From assembly GCF_000327385.1 (NCBI RefSeq), contig NW_008711014.1:494458-558457 (forward strand): a stretch of 64,000 bases of DNA. Reading direction: 5' to 3'. The notes beneath the pieces were generated by a model. It saw only the letters and a program-made list of their open reading frames with translations, did no database searches and was not told the origin of the DNA. This DNA is from Lottia gigantea (lineage: Eukaryota; Mollusca; Gastropoda; Lottiidae). Of this stretch, positions 11,331 to 23,387 are shown in pieces. The position numbers were made by a program, and so were the translations under genes. Positions within the stretch are counted from its first letter, which is position 1, and each line of letters opens with the position of its first letter.

Positions 11331-14300
11331 ATGTGGAAATATATTGTCTTAGTGATTTTTACTGTAAGTTACATCTCTTTCTATTGGGATTATATAAAAT
11401 TGTGTTTTACCTTCTACTTTTCTGCACCTAATTGGTCCTATGAAGACTGGTCTGATGCGATTAAAGATATTGTTTCTATCCCTTACGTGTGTATAGGGAA
11501 CACTATTTACAGGTGGAAAATACTCTAAGGGCCTATTGTTTCTATTTGTTTTTGTAAAGTGAACACTGATCTATTTTCCCCAATACAGACATGGTGTACA
11601 TGATAGTAACTTCATCATCTGACCAGGGTGGAAAATCAGAATTTCCCAATTGAAGTTATAGAAGTATTCAAATGTAGTATAATTCACTAATTAAGATATC
11701 TTGGATGGGCATTTCTGAAATGAGATTGAGTTTTACGTTCTTAATCCCTGAAATCCAACTCAAGATCACTAAAGATAAATCATTTAAGAATATTCTAAAG
11801 CTCAGCTGATGTATTTCTTAAAATCTGAATTCGATCTCAGTTAAAATGTTGTGAAACAGGCCTCTGATCTCGCTTAACTTTATATTGATTACCGCGAGAG
11901 AAATTTTGCCAGGACAACTGCATAAGAATATAGGGGGGGGGGGGGGTTAGGTTGACCTTGTGACTGACAATCGAAGAGCAATTGGATTATTAACTAGTAT
12001 CAGGCGATATCATGAAAAATCTGATAAATCCATGAATGTTTTGGACGAAATTGATTGAATGTTATTCAAGTAATCAGTAGTAAACCTGAGAACATGTGTT
12101 TTAGCAAATTTCTTTCCTTTCAAGGTAACAGTATTGGTAGAAGGGGAAACAGATAAAGATATCGGAAGAAAACTTTATGGTAATCCTGATGTACTAATCA
12201 TATTCTATCTTACCTATCACCCGGACCAGAGCTTTTATGGGAATTATATTCTCCTATCACCTTAACTCTAGCGCACCCCTGAAATGTCGAATGAATCTAC
12301 CATCTTGATGAACCGATTGTCATTGTCATTGTGATACGAGTGCAAATTCTACGCTAGTTCGTCTGCTGGTTCCAATTGTTGAAAATTGCGGCAAAACTGC
12401 CAATGAATTGCTAATGGAAATATTTGGTTTTAAAAGTATGTTTAATTGACTGCAGAAATCTTTGTTAGGTCTTACATTTTCAGAGAAATGACATATTGTT
12501 TTACTTTTTTAACAAAATAATGGGAAAATGGGAAGATTTCAGTAACCACGGAGGCAAATATCATCTTTACTATCAATTAAACAGAGATAAAAGACTTCTT
12601 AGATAAATCATGTTGCCATCCATCATGTTAATTAAAATTTGAGGTACAATTCTCAAAATGATAAAAAGTTTGATTGAAATGAACAATTCTCAACGGCTCT
12701 TCAAACAAATTCCTGATTTAAAACTTATTCGGCAGGTGTATTTACACTATGTTATTCTGACACGTTATTTCAAACTAAAGTTTTTTTTTCCATTAGACAT
12801 GTAATTAGCTGTGAGCACATTGAACTAAATTAAAGTTACTGCCAAATCTACGTGGTTATTTTTACAGCTTTTCTTCAGTTTTTATTTTTTTTATCTTACT
12901 TGATCATTAGGCATCACACAGTTCTTAACAAACAAATTTTGTGTTTTCAATACCATCTTCAAATTTTAAACAGAAAATGTTTAAGTGGACGCGAGTTCAT
13001 CCAAACGAAACTGCGTATGGTTCTTACAGAGTTTCGTATGCTTCTCATCAAACTTTATGCGGTGAACCATTTCGAGTATTCTGCACTTTCAGTTTCGTAA
13101 AAGCTTTCGTTATGTTACCAGAATATTAGCAGTTCATCAACGATGGCCCCATTACCAGTGGCGTTTCAAGAATCACTTAAAGGGGTGGGGGGATTCTTTC
13201 CTTGGGGGAGGAGGCAAAGTCGGACCAGCTTCAGTTTACCCACCGCACAGATCCAATCACATTGGTTAAGAATGTGAGGCTCAACAAACTCTTTACTGAG
13301 TCGATATCATTGGTTAAATGGTACAGGCTTAACAATTTGTTCCAGGAACAATATCTACTCACCCCCCTCCAACACCCCCCTAAAATTGGATTCTTCTTGA
13401 GAGATAACAGCTTTACTATATCGATAGATATGACTTATTAATGCTACAGGGTTAATAATTTGTTCCCACTAGAGGTGAATGTCTCGTATGAAATGAGACT
13501 ACAGTGTTGACATCTCTGTATATCAGTATAGTATAAAAAAAATATAATTATGCTAATTCAACATTCAAAGAAGCTGTAATTGTTTTACCATACCGTGTTA
13601 TTCTAACTGCACTATTTTAACTTTCAGAAAGAATAGCCGAGAAGCCTGTTTATTATGAAGTCGATAAGGGTACGTAGGTTTTAATGTAAAATGCAGAAAT
13701 GGTAAAATAAAGTCAAGAGCAGTGAGATACCAACCAAAACACTCTGAAAATGAAACATTTCAATCTTTACTTTAATCATACGATATACGCGAAAATAACG
13801 ACATAATCAACATGCAAAAAGCGGCTTCCTCTCCCATCAGTATGCTCTCTAATGATACATCAACTATCCAATACGAAAAAATTTCAGTAGTCCCATAATA
13901 ACCACAGTTGAAAACCAACCGGAAGTGAGATTTTCTTTTGTGAAAACTGTCCAATTACTTTCGAAAAAAAAAACAGTCAAACGCTATTGTACGAAAACAA
14001 TGAGTGCTTGATAAAAATCTGTGGCGGTTTTCAAGTCGAAAATCGCGATCGTTCAACAGGAATTCTAAAAGTCATGCCTTGTGAAATTTTGAGAAGTTAG
14101 GTTTTGTTTACGTACATTTACATGTTGCAAAAACAATAGATTCACAGATTCCTGCCAAATTCAGGTCTGTGAAGACAGAAAAAGGAACTTCGTAATTTGT
14201 CAAGAAGTAGTTTTTTGACAATTTTTAAACGTTATGCCTCGTGACATTTAGAAAGGTTAATTTGCTCCTTTTCTACGAGAATTATACATACTGCGTTAAG

Positions 14301-17300
14301 ATATAAAAGACGGTGGTTTAGAACAAAAGGGGATTCTTAACGGAAGTTGTAAAATAAAAAACTGTAAAAAATTTCCCTGTAGTTAAAAAATCGAACAAAC
14401 TCGTTATTCGAGGCGTCATTTTTAACACGCCTGCTCTTGACATAGCCTAATATTGGTTGTTTACAAGAATAATATACACTGATAAATAAGCCCTTATCAT
14501 CGAATCACGCCGTTTTTAAACTGTTCAGAGAACAAATGTCGTTAGCAATCAGAATTGACGTTTTACTGATAGTCTACATAGATACTCAGAATCTGAGAAC
14601 TACTTTATTTTACATTCAGAAAGATAGAGAGCCCATTCTCTAAATTTAGGTTTATGTGCGTTTCAATATGCTGATAATTAAGAGCTCCTATAGAGTTTCT
14701 TTTGTAGTCAAGGACCAATCCTATAAAACATGCTCATTTATATCTTGTTGATAAAGAGGTGACTTGGTACTGTTTACACCAGTTCTTAATTTTCGTTTTG
14801 TACGTTGATGTTTCACTTATTGAATGCACATTTGTACAACTCAATCTTACTAAAAATGGAGATCTTGATCTGTTATGATTTATATTTTGTCTACAGGTTA
14901 CTACACTTGCCATCTATGATCCGACGCAATTTCTTTTTTAAATCTTGTTCTGTGGAATTTCGACCCAATAGTGGCTCAACTACCATAGGGACTGTTTGAA
15001 CCAAGTCCATGGGCCACCACAAAAAAGAATAAAGGAGAGCATATGCTTAAAAAAATCCCAGGGAAGGGGCCCCAACTTATCCAGTTGAGCCACCGAGACC
15101 GACAATTTGAAATGCTTTCATTATGTATAATATCTCAATTGTTTTTTCCAGTTTGTCGTCAAAGGCCACTAGAGCTTGTCTTCATAATAGACGCCTCAGC
15201 AAGTATTTGGTGGCAAAATTTCACCAAAGCTAAAAATTTTGTGGATAATTTTATTGGGCAGTATGAAATTGGTCCAGATAAAGTAAGGATTGGTTTAGTG
15301 ACGTATGGTAATTTTGTTTATTTTATGGATGTTATCAGGCTTTCTAAGTACGAGGATTTACGTACTCTTCAGCATGCTGTACAGAAACTACCTTACAGAG
15401 CTGGTCACAGTACCAGAACAGGTTGGTGTTCAGAATATTATTGTCAATGAGTCCATAAGTGGTGTTTCTCCTGACACATAGAGATGCCCACAGTTCTAAT
15501 TATCCCGTGTGCTACAGGCTGTGCACGTTAAAGCTCGACAGTTGGAAATAAAAAAAAAGTAGGCTATTGCCGCCCCCATGGCAACATTTCCCCCATTGCA
15601 CACTGAAGAGCGTTGCCAGCCCGTCATGAGCCCATTAGGTGCAGAAAAGTAGGATGCAAACTCCAATCATTTAGTTTAACTTAAAACGAAGTTGTAAAAG
15701 CATGTATCTACACTATATCCCTTCCATATGACAGTTCGTTTTTACCTTTCAACAGGTAATGCTATAAAATATGTCCGGACGAGTTTATTTGCTGAATCCC
15801 GAAAAGGAGTGCGGAAGGTAGCGGTTGTAATGACGGATGGAAACTCGAGATTCCCGACAAGAACAGCCAAACAGGCTCATATAGCCCGGTATGACGATAT
15901 AGAGATGTATTGTATTGGAGTCAGTGATCAGGTCAGCCACAAGGAACTGGTCAACATTGCCGGGGAAGAGTCCAATGTTTTTTATGTCACCAAGTATTCT
16001 GAATTAGAAAAGGTGAAAGGACGACTGGCTATGAAAACATGTACTAAAGTCGGTAAGTTTATTACAAATTTAAGTTCTCTTCCATATACTAGACGTTAAT
16101 AGTTTATAGCAACTGGGGACTTTCTGAGACGACGAAAGCCATAATAAAACAAACATGTAACAAATTAATTGGCATTGGTTACAACTCCAAATTCTGCCCA
16201 AGAGTTCACAGCTTTTTTATGCTAGTTTTATTGGAAGGACAAATTTAGTTCTAGGAATTAAGATTCGATTAATATCATAAAATCAGCAACAACGGTTTAG
16301 GTCAAGAATACAAATAACAGTCAAATAACCGAACACAATTTAATGGTACATCTCTCTTCCCCTAATTGTCGGTAAAGGATTAAATATCTTTTCGTGTTTT
16401 CGTCAAATAGACAAATGAATTTTCATAAACAAATGTTAATGTTTAATTTTTCAGTCCGAACCACTACTACCACCACCACCACGACTACAACTGCACCAGC
16501 ACCGACTACGACTACAGAACCAACTACGACTACTACTCCGACTACAACCACTACTACACAAAAACCTACAACAACTACTAAGAAACGTAAGTTCAATTCA
16601 GACATTATTTTATTTATGTCTTGATTGAAGGCGGCGAAATTCATTGATTTTCTTCTTGGGACGGTTTGACATTAACGAATCTTACGACCTTCTTGCATTT
16701 TATCTAAATATTCAAAAATCTTACTCATCAAATATCCATGGTAAACTCTACTAAACCATACTTTTTGAAGTTTAAAGCACGAAAATAAGATTCAGTTCAT
16801 ATTCAAAATAGTTTTCGTTTCTCTGAAATAGATCTATTTCTTTAACCACAAATTAATCTATCGACAGCGAAAACCACTCAGATACCGATCACTTCTGAAA
16901 CATCATCAGAGACGGATGAAACTGACGACAACGACTCTGAAGACGATTCCGATGGCGCTACCTTAACTGAAATAGCAGGATCCCAAATAGTTACCGCCAA
17001 GAAACCAAAGACGGATGGTGGCGTGGTTATTAATATACATATACAATCGGATCAAGAAGAGACTGGAAGTGAGACTGAGGAAGCTGGAAACACTGAGCAA
17101 GAGACTCTTGACACATCTAACTCCTCCGAAGGACTTGAAGCCTCTACTTCAAGAACTGTAGAAAAGTCAAAAGCCAAACGCAAAGGAAGTGTTAAATCGT
17201 CTTCAAAGAGGCGAAAATCCAAATCTACCACAGTAGACTTGAGTAAGTACAAGCGTTACCAGTTCTCCAGTTTGTTTCAACGATCGTTTGTACATTGTTC

Positions 17301-20213
17301 TGCGGCGATATTCAATTCCAAACTGCAGGTGCAATGAAATAGCAGCCAAGACGACCTGCAGTATTTGTGCCAAATCGTTACTGTAGCCAGTATCACTAGC
17401 TAACAATTTGGAGTCTCTTTCAGAGATTCGGATAGATGGCATCGATACTCCAACCTTAATTCTTATCCATATAAAAAAAAGAGATACATTGTTCTTTGCG
17501 CCAATAAATTGATTTATTGTCCTTCAGAAATCTCAGGAGCTCGTCGTCAATCTACCGATGAAGGTAAACTGGTAAAGCTTGAAGAACTTTGCAATTCCCA
17601 ATTCAAAGGCATACCATTCTTACCATTGATATAACATATTCGTTTCATCTTCATAGTTTGAGCTTCACAGTTTCACCTCTTGCTTTGTTATGAGCACTAG
17701 TTTGCTTTTACATTGCGCATTTCCAGTGGCAGTAAGCGATCACGCTATTAAAAAATAACAAAGGGTTCGAGATGGAGACGATGACGAGAAACAAAATCAT
17801 CACCAGAGTGAAATTTGAAACTGAAAGTATACCAGAATGGAAGGACAACGACAATAAAAGTCAACTACTGCTGATGATCACCGTAAACACAGACACAGGA
17901 TTTCAAATTGAGACTCTACTGCTCTAACTAACAGCTATTTTGTGGCTTACTATTAAATGGATGCACCCTGCACGAAAAGTTTTACGAAAGGGTTTTTTAT
18001 TTATTTATACAAGTCACAGTTTGATTGCTGTCCGAATGATGCTAAGTTTTGTTAGAAGGTTTAACAAACCCTGCTTGAATTCAACTTAGACTGAGTTGAA
18101 TTAAAATGCTTTAGAATTGGTTTTGTGCTTTGCCAGGAATGAAGTTAAAATATTTTGAAAGAAGTTGGATGATTGACAAATAAATATTATATTATTATAT
18201 TATCAGTTGGAACCATTCGAGACAGCCACGAGAATTAAGGTAGCAAACAGTTCTTCAAGAACATCTCTGCTGGTGGTCGTATTGTTTTGTTAATGAACTA
18301 ATCTATATTTAGAATATTTTTTTTATTATTAGCAGTTTGTTTATATTTGGAATTTAGATACAGAAACATTCGCTAATTTTTTGCAGCATGAGAACGTGCG
18401 AGAAGTCATAAGAGACGAATCTGGACATTTTCAACATTAATGACATTTCATTAACATGATGATTTCGTTTTTTCTGTTTTCAGCAACTACCACTCCCGCG
18501 CCAAAAATGTCATCAGCTATTAGTGGAAAAGGTAATTAATGTTTTTATAATGTTTGAAAACTTGCCAATATCGTTTTACTTCCATCATTTAAACATCAAG
18601 TTTGAAAGAAATGGCACATTGTTTCATTGACGTACAAATTGTTAATGCATTGAGTTTTGGCGATAATTATGCTGTGTTATAACTGAAAACAAACTGAATC
18701 CTTGCTTCGTTGGCTAGCTTCGATCAATTTACAGAATCTAACTAGTATTTCCACCAGTATTTCCCAATGAGCTGCACGAAGTCTTGCTCTTGAGTAATCC
18801 ATCGAATCTGTTGGAAAAAACAAGAAATAAAACCCTTTTACTGAATATTAGAAAGTAACGTGCAAATGAACAGATTTCCTACCTGTATAACATTAGTGAA
18901 TTATCAAACTGATTGCAATGGACATTGTGTCGTCAAATGTGTGTGTGTACAAAACGAAAATTGATCAGAGAATATCTCTTGAAAATTGAGGTTGAACATC
19001 CATTATTTGGATAAGAAAACGGAATCTCTTTTTCATGATGCTTTTACATATTGGTCATGATTTGTAAACTTATAAATTATATCTCATTTTATTGTAAAGT
19101 TACTCTGAAAAAGTTATCAAAGGGAAAAGGAAAGAGAAAAAGAAAAAATAAGAAAGATTTCCTACAGAATGATGAGGGTAAGGTTTTAATTCAACTTGAC
19201 ATAGAAAGAAATTACACTGAATGGATTCTGACCACCTTAATGCCGTGCACAGAAGACGCACAAGACGCACCACTTTTCACGGTGTTGGATGTCACTAAGA
19301 GACTGACATAGTGTATGTTTTCCTTACAAGACCATTAATACTATGCAAGGTCTAATATACTATTACGGATCGTAGTGCCATTCCGGGTTTGCAAACCATA
19401 TCGTAATGATAAAAATAAAACTGGATCAAGGCAGAATGACGAAAAAGCTATATGAAAGTTGAAATTAGTTGACAATAACTTAGAAATTAATTTGCTCAAG
19501 GCATCGGTTCCTTGTTAGTCTATCTTTCAAATGCTAACAGGAAGGTTCAAGAGATTTGTATTAATGCTGAACACATGGTGATTCTTTGACAGGTTTATCA
19601 TAATGTTTTCACCGAGAATAGTTATCTTTTTAAAACTCGAATTCAGTTTATTTTTCCTTTTCACTTTTTTGTTTCAGCTTGTGGATCTCAAAATCCAGCT
19701 GATGTGTATTTTGTATTCGACCCAGCAGCTTTGGGGACATCTAAGACAGATTGGGTGGCCAGGTTCATCCGACGATCCATCAACACCGGGGACATGGAGC
19801 ATATGCAGTTTGGTATACTTAGCGGATCTTGTCCAATTGATGCTGGTTTTGATTTAGACCGTTATGATAACATCGAAGACATTGAGAATCATTTAGCAAA
19901 ACTGACCACACCAAGAATCCCTGGGTTAATGGAAGATGTTATTGCCAATGGTTACTCAGTTGAACGTGGAGGACGACCGGACTGTCGTAACGTTACCTTA
20001 ATGTTCGTAGGAAACCGCATTAAAGATGCATCTGAAATTGTTAAAGCCGCCAGGAAGGCTCGGGATTCTGGCATCGAACTGTATTTTGCGAATGTTGGTG
20101 ATGCTACAGAACGTCTTATGAACAGACTTGATCAATTTGGAAAACGTCTTGACCACTCCAAATCATTGATTCTGCAAGTGTCACAATTTCTGTCAGGACT
20201 GTGCTCAAAGTAA
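11331..20213 (+). CDS. Secreted protein with two VWA-type domains and a long charged linker
   Basis: Exons: 11331-11363, 12125-12179, 13628-13669, 15152-15421, 15756-16052, 16455-16586, 16868-17242, 17528-17563, 18484-18531, 19100-19177, 19678-20213; 1902 bases, 633 residues. From the end of exon 2 every junction is phase 1. Exons 1-2 encode a signal peptide (MWKYIVLVIFT, then VTVLVEG). VWA1 (about 50-230) has an intact metal site: DASAS at 57-61, T131 and D161. The linker has a Thr-rich mucin-like exon (233-276), an acidic then Lys/Ser-rich exon (277-401), two short exons and a Lys/Arg-rich exon (430-455). VWA2 (about 457-633) has FDPAALG where the metal motif should be, so it probably binds no metal. 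Domain order recalls mussel PTMP1 and matrilins. A role in extracellular, possibly shell or adhesive, matrix is inferred. The least certain parts are exons 1-3 and the AAG acceptor of the 19100 exon. Confidence 0.8.
11418..11455 (-). mobile_element. SINE tail fragment in VWA intron 1
   Basis: The sequence ctacttttctgcacctaatt followed by ggtcctatgaagac is the reverse complement of the SINE 3' tail seen at 49552..49700. The body is not recognisable. Confidence 0.45.
11933..11946. repeat. Poly-G run of 14
   Basis: Fourteen consecutive G lie in intron 1 of the plus-strand VWA gene. This is likely a polymorphic mononucleotide tract. Confidence 0.9.
13156..13440. mobile_element. Probable partial hAT-type element
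   Basis: It starts CAGTGGCGTTTCAAG, matching the CAGKGGCG-type end of the other hAT-like copies, and is followed by G-rich then C-rich tracts (ggggtgggggg, acccccctcc). I could not find a matching right end. Internal repeated phrases such as aatttgttcc suggest rearrangement. It lies in VWA intron 2. Confidence 0.4.
13712..14441. repeat. Possible element bounded by 11-bp inverted ends
   Basis: GTCAAGAGCAG at 13712 is mirrored by CTGCTCTTGAC ending at 14441. Between them are repeated phrases (atgccttgtga, atgcctcgtga). No target duplication was found, so it may be a decayed MITE or chance. Confidence 0.25.
14441..15151 (+). other. 3' part of VWA intron 3
   Basis: No exon was seen here. The stretch about 14960-15105, with ccaagtccatgggccac, gaaggggccccaa and gagccaccgagacc, resembles 61875-61985 in the SLC6 gene (accaaatctacgggccac, gggcccccacctcat, gagacaccgagg) and is probably another short interspersed repeat. 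The VWA1 exon starts at 15152 after a long pyrimidine tract. Confidence 0.4.
15500..15685 (+). mobile_element. SINE copy filling VWA intron 4
   Basis: This 3' SINE body includes cccgtgtgctacaggctgtg, aaaaagtaggctattgccgc and a gtgcagaaaagtagg tail, shared with the copies at 27978, 43190, 47191 and 49552. The tRNA-like head is absent. It occupies over half of the 334-base intron that splits the VWA1 domain. Confidence 0.75.
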
Positions 20214-20284
20214 TGTCAAGTTATAAGCTTTAAAAGTACGGATTTTCAATCACCACCAACGGTAGAAAGCTGACGTGATATGTA

Positions 20285-20290
20285 AATAAA
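20285..20290 (+). terminator. Polyadenylation signal of the plus-strand VWA gene
   Basis: AATAAA lies 72 bases after the stop codon, a normal spacing for an animal 3' UTR. Confidence 0.6.
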
Positions 20291-20324
20291 TTGAACATAG
20301 TATACATGTATATATATTTATGTT

Positions 20325-20480
20325 GTGCGTATACCAAGCTTATATCGAGCTTATGTTGAGCTTAAGTCACGTTTATATTAGATTTATATTGTGCTTATTT
20401 TGAGCTTAAATCAGACTCGAGTTTTTATTGTGCTGATGTGGAGCTTATATAACGTGTATATCAAGCCTGTGTCGAGCGTA
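20325..20480. repeat. Degenerate 12-bp tandem repeat
   Basis: About a dozen imperfect units of the form gagcttatattg run through this stretch, starting about 35 bases past the polyadenylation signal. It lies just downstream of the VWA gene. Confidence 0.7.
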
Positions 20481-20992
20481 GGCCTATATCAGGAATTGTG
20501 TTCCACAGGGATATATGCATGATACATGTCTTACAAAGGGACATATTTTATGTCAAATGTATAGTAACCGTATTTATTAATCAGTGGTATTAACCTGCTC
20601 ATGCTTAACGTATGCTTGCATATGATAGATTTGTTTGGTCGGTCAAGTTTTGATCTGCTTGCAAATCGAAATGAAGTCTAATGACTCAACAGTCAGGTTA
20701 TGACAGAATCGGGGAGATATGTGAGATATGAGCTATCCTTTTCAGGTTTTTTATTCTCTTCTCATCTCTGATTCGCTATCTCCTCTAAAATAACGTATCA
20801 CAGTTGTTGTACTGAACTGTACAAAATTAATCATCAATAATTAACGTGCTAATGACACAAAACAACCACTCCCTGTTCTCATTGGTTATAGACATCGAAA
20901 AATGTGCTTTCTCAGCTGTGACAAGTCTCAATTCTATAAGACCTTTTTCACAATTTAAAATTTATATCTAGTTCCCCATGTGCTTTAAACGA

Positions 20993-21316
20993 ATACTACG
21001 TCTAAAATTGAAGAATTTAAACTTGGACAATAAGACCATATATTCATCAGTAGATATACCTGGTGTCATAAATAACATAACAGGATCCTTATATAATCCG
21101 ATAAATCCAAAAAACAATTAAAAAAGCAATTAACTATTGAAAAACGCTTAATATTATGATTAAGCGTTTTTCAATAATTACTAAGTTTTATGAATTTTCC
21201 AATTTTCCTGGGATTCTGTTGTAACTTTATGACACCAGGTAAGTTCCCTGATGAATATTACTCATATTGACCATTCTTCAGAACATAAATTTTATTTTCA
21301 TTCTAAGACGTAGTAT
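20993..21316. mobile_element. Foldback MITE with long inverted arms and central hairpin
   Basis: The 324-bp element has ATACTACGTCT at the left and AGACGTAGTAT at the right. Inverted similarity continues inward through cctggtgtcataaa (left, near 21060) and tttatgacaccagg (right, near 21225). The centre has a perfect 17-bp hairpin, TATTGAAAAACGCTTAA at 21135-21151 against TTAAGCGTTTTTCAATA at 21160-21176. There is no coding capacity and no clear target duplication. It lies between the two convergent VWA genes. Confidence 0.8.
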
Positions 21317-23212
21317 CACTACCATTGGTTCTTGTATTACACCTAGAAAAGGACATTAAATTGTTTGAAATGAATTGTTGTATATTGTTGTCGTTCAAAC
21401 AGGTATAATAAAACGTTATCTTTCCATGTTGATGTTTCTATATCATGTGATACTATAAAATTCTGTTGTTATCATCAACACCTGATTTAAGTCGTCATCT
21501 GAATCGCCTCCTGTGGCAACCTCTCACATAGCTGTCAGACAGTATACAATACAACAACCAAATGAAAGGAGTCAATCATCTGCTTCTTGAGCAATACCTG
21601 ATAAATGAACCCTTTTTCAATTTAAGTGACGGGTAGGTGATTCACAGTGAAATTCTCATATTTCAGTCGTCGGTTCGCTCAGATTCTTCTGGATGTCAAC
21701 AGTTACTGGCAGTTGTTGAAAGATGATCTGAGAGAGTATTCTGACATAAGCAAGATTAAACCTAGCCCTCAACGTCCCTTTGTCACTATTTGCCATCTCT
21801 TTACAGATGCATGCATCGTCAAACTAGCTATTATATTTAAAATCTAGTTCATAAGGTGGAATTAGACAGAAATGCAACCAAGCTAACTCTTGGGAATCAC
21901 GTTAAACTACAAAAACCTCTTCAATTTACGATACTAAAAGATAATGTTAACTTTTTTTGTAGATAAAATTGACTGTGATTTGTAATAACAGACAATCCAT
22001 CAAAACATACTATAATTCATCACAACTGAATATTATATACTTTTATATTCAGGCGAACAACCACCACACACAAACTGATATTTAACAAGAGAATAATATC
22101 TTTCAAATCCATCAAAACAGGGATAGTTGGACTTGGATATGAGCTACGGACCAGATTAAGTTTGAATAACGAACTACGAACAATATCCAACCCCATACGA
22201 TCTGAGTACATTACCTGACCTTCAATGTAAATGAATGATTTAGGTAATAAAGACAATATCAGTTTTAAAAACTCAGTATCAAGTATTTTCTTGAATATTT
22301 TATCAGAGATATCCGATGCTATCAGACCCCGTCATCAACTTAACAGATTCACGTCTTGTTCCGCATTGTATTATCAAGATTTGGATGATTAATATCAAAA
22401 TAGTTTTAAGTGTGTGAAATTGGCCTACTTATTTGTGGATTAGCAAAAGGTGTTTCAGAAGAGTTAGTATAGCATTTACACAGTGCTCAAAGTAAAGGAG
22501 CGACTTAAACAACCTTCATAGGGATTTTATGACGGGTTTCATTGGTGGTCAAAAGCGTTCACGGTAGTCTCATTAATAAACATAACAGCCCATAGCGTCA
22601 GAATCTTGTTATTTCGGCTATTGTGCTGGCTTGAGATTTTCTCTCAGAGCGAGGGCATTTAGTATATTTCACAAGTTGCCTTTATATTGCAAAGTGTTTG
22701 CTCCGGCGTTTTATAACTTACATTTGCATATTGCTGTCCTTTTAGCTGAGAGCCTGCGGGATGACCGTATAGAATTGCAATGTCGTCTGCTAGGCTACTT
22801 AAGATAACAAGATTTAGTTCAAATCCTAAGAGGGATGAGGATAATTGGTTGCTTTGCTTGCGTTGCGTCATTGGGACTGCAAGTCTATGGTTTCTTTCAT
22901 ATAACCAAATGATTGGAACGTTGTCATCGGAATTGCTGATTATGGCCTTAACAATGTTCTTCTTGTAGTAAAATGGGAATAAATAAAAAACAAGGATAAA
23001 ATTGCATGATTTATTAACTGTTTATATACACACATAAATAACAAATTAGATGTTGTCATCTAAAAATGGAATGCTTGATATCTTCATCTTCAGTATTCCA
23101 ATCCGCAGTATCGTCATCGGCATCAACTTCTTAATAGTTACCTAAAAATCAAACAAGAATCATTCAAAAATAGCATAATAACACAAGATAGAATGACCAA
23201 GAAGTTAGCAGC
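21317..23212. other. Intergenic, no gene recognised
   Basis: The open frames here (for example 21647-21847 and 22659-22871) show no recognisable family, signal peptide or conserved splice structure. Confidence 0.45.
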
Positions 23213-23218
23213 TTTATT
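23213..23218 (-). terminator. Candidate polyadenylation signal of the minus-strand VWA gene
   Basis: AATAAA on the minus strand lies about 170 bases past the stop. A second AATAAA at 23308-23313, about 75 bases past the stop, is an alternative. Confidence 0.4.
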
Positions 23219-23387
23219 TTCAGTCTTCAGAGATCTTGTCGAATGTCAAATTCGTGTTTGCGCAAAATGTATAAGAGCTTTCTGTCAGTCTGTCAAAAAA
23301 TGATTGTTTTATTGGGTGGTGGTAGAATTTATCAACAGGTGACACTGCAACAATAAACGTTTTAGGAGCATATTAAAATCTGAAGAT

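Noticed and set aside
16423-16644. Minus-strand frame rich in Val
   Set aside because: It is the antisense of the Thr-rich VWA linker exon (ACN triplets read as GTN).
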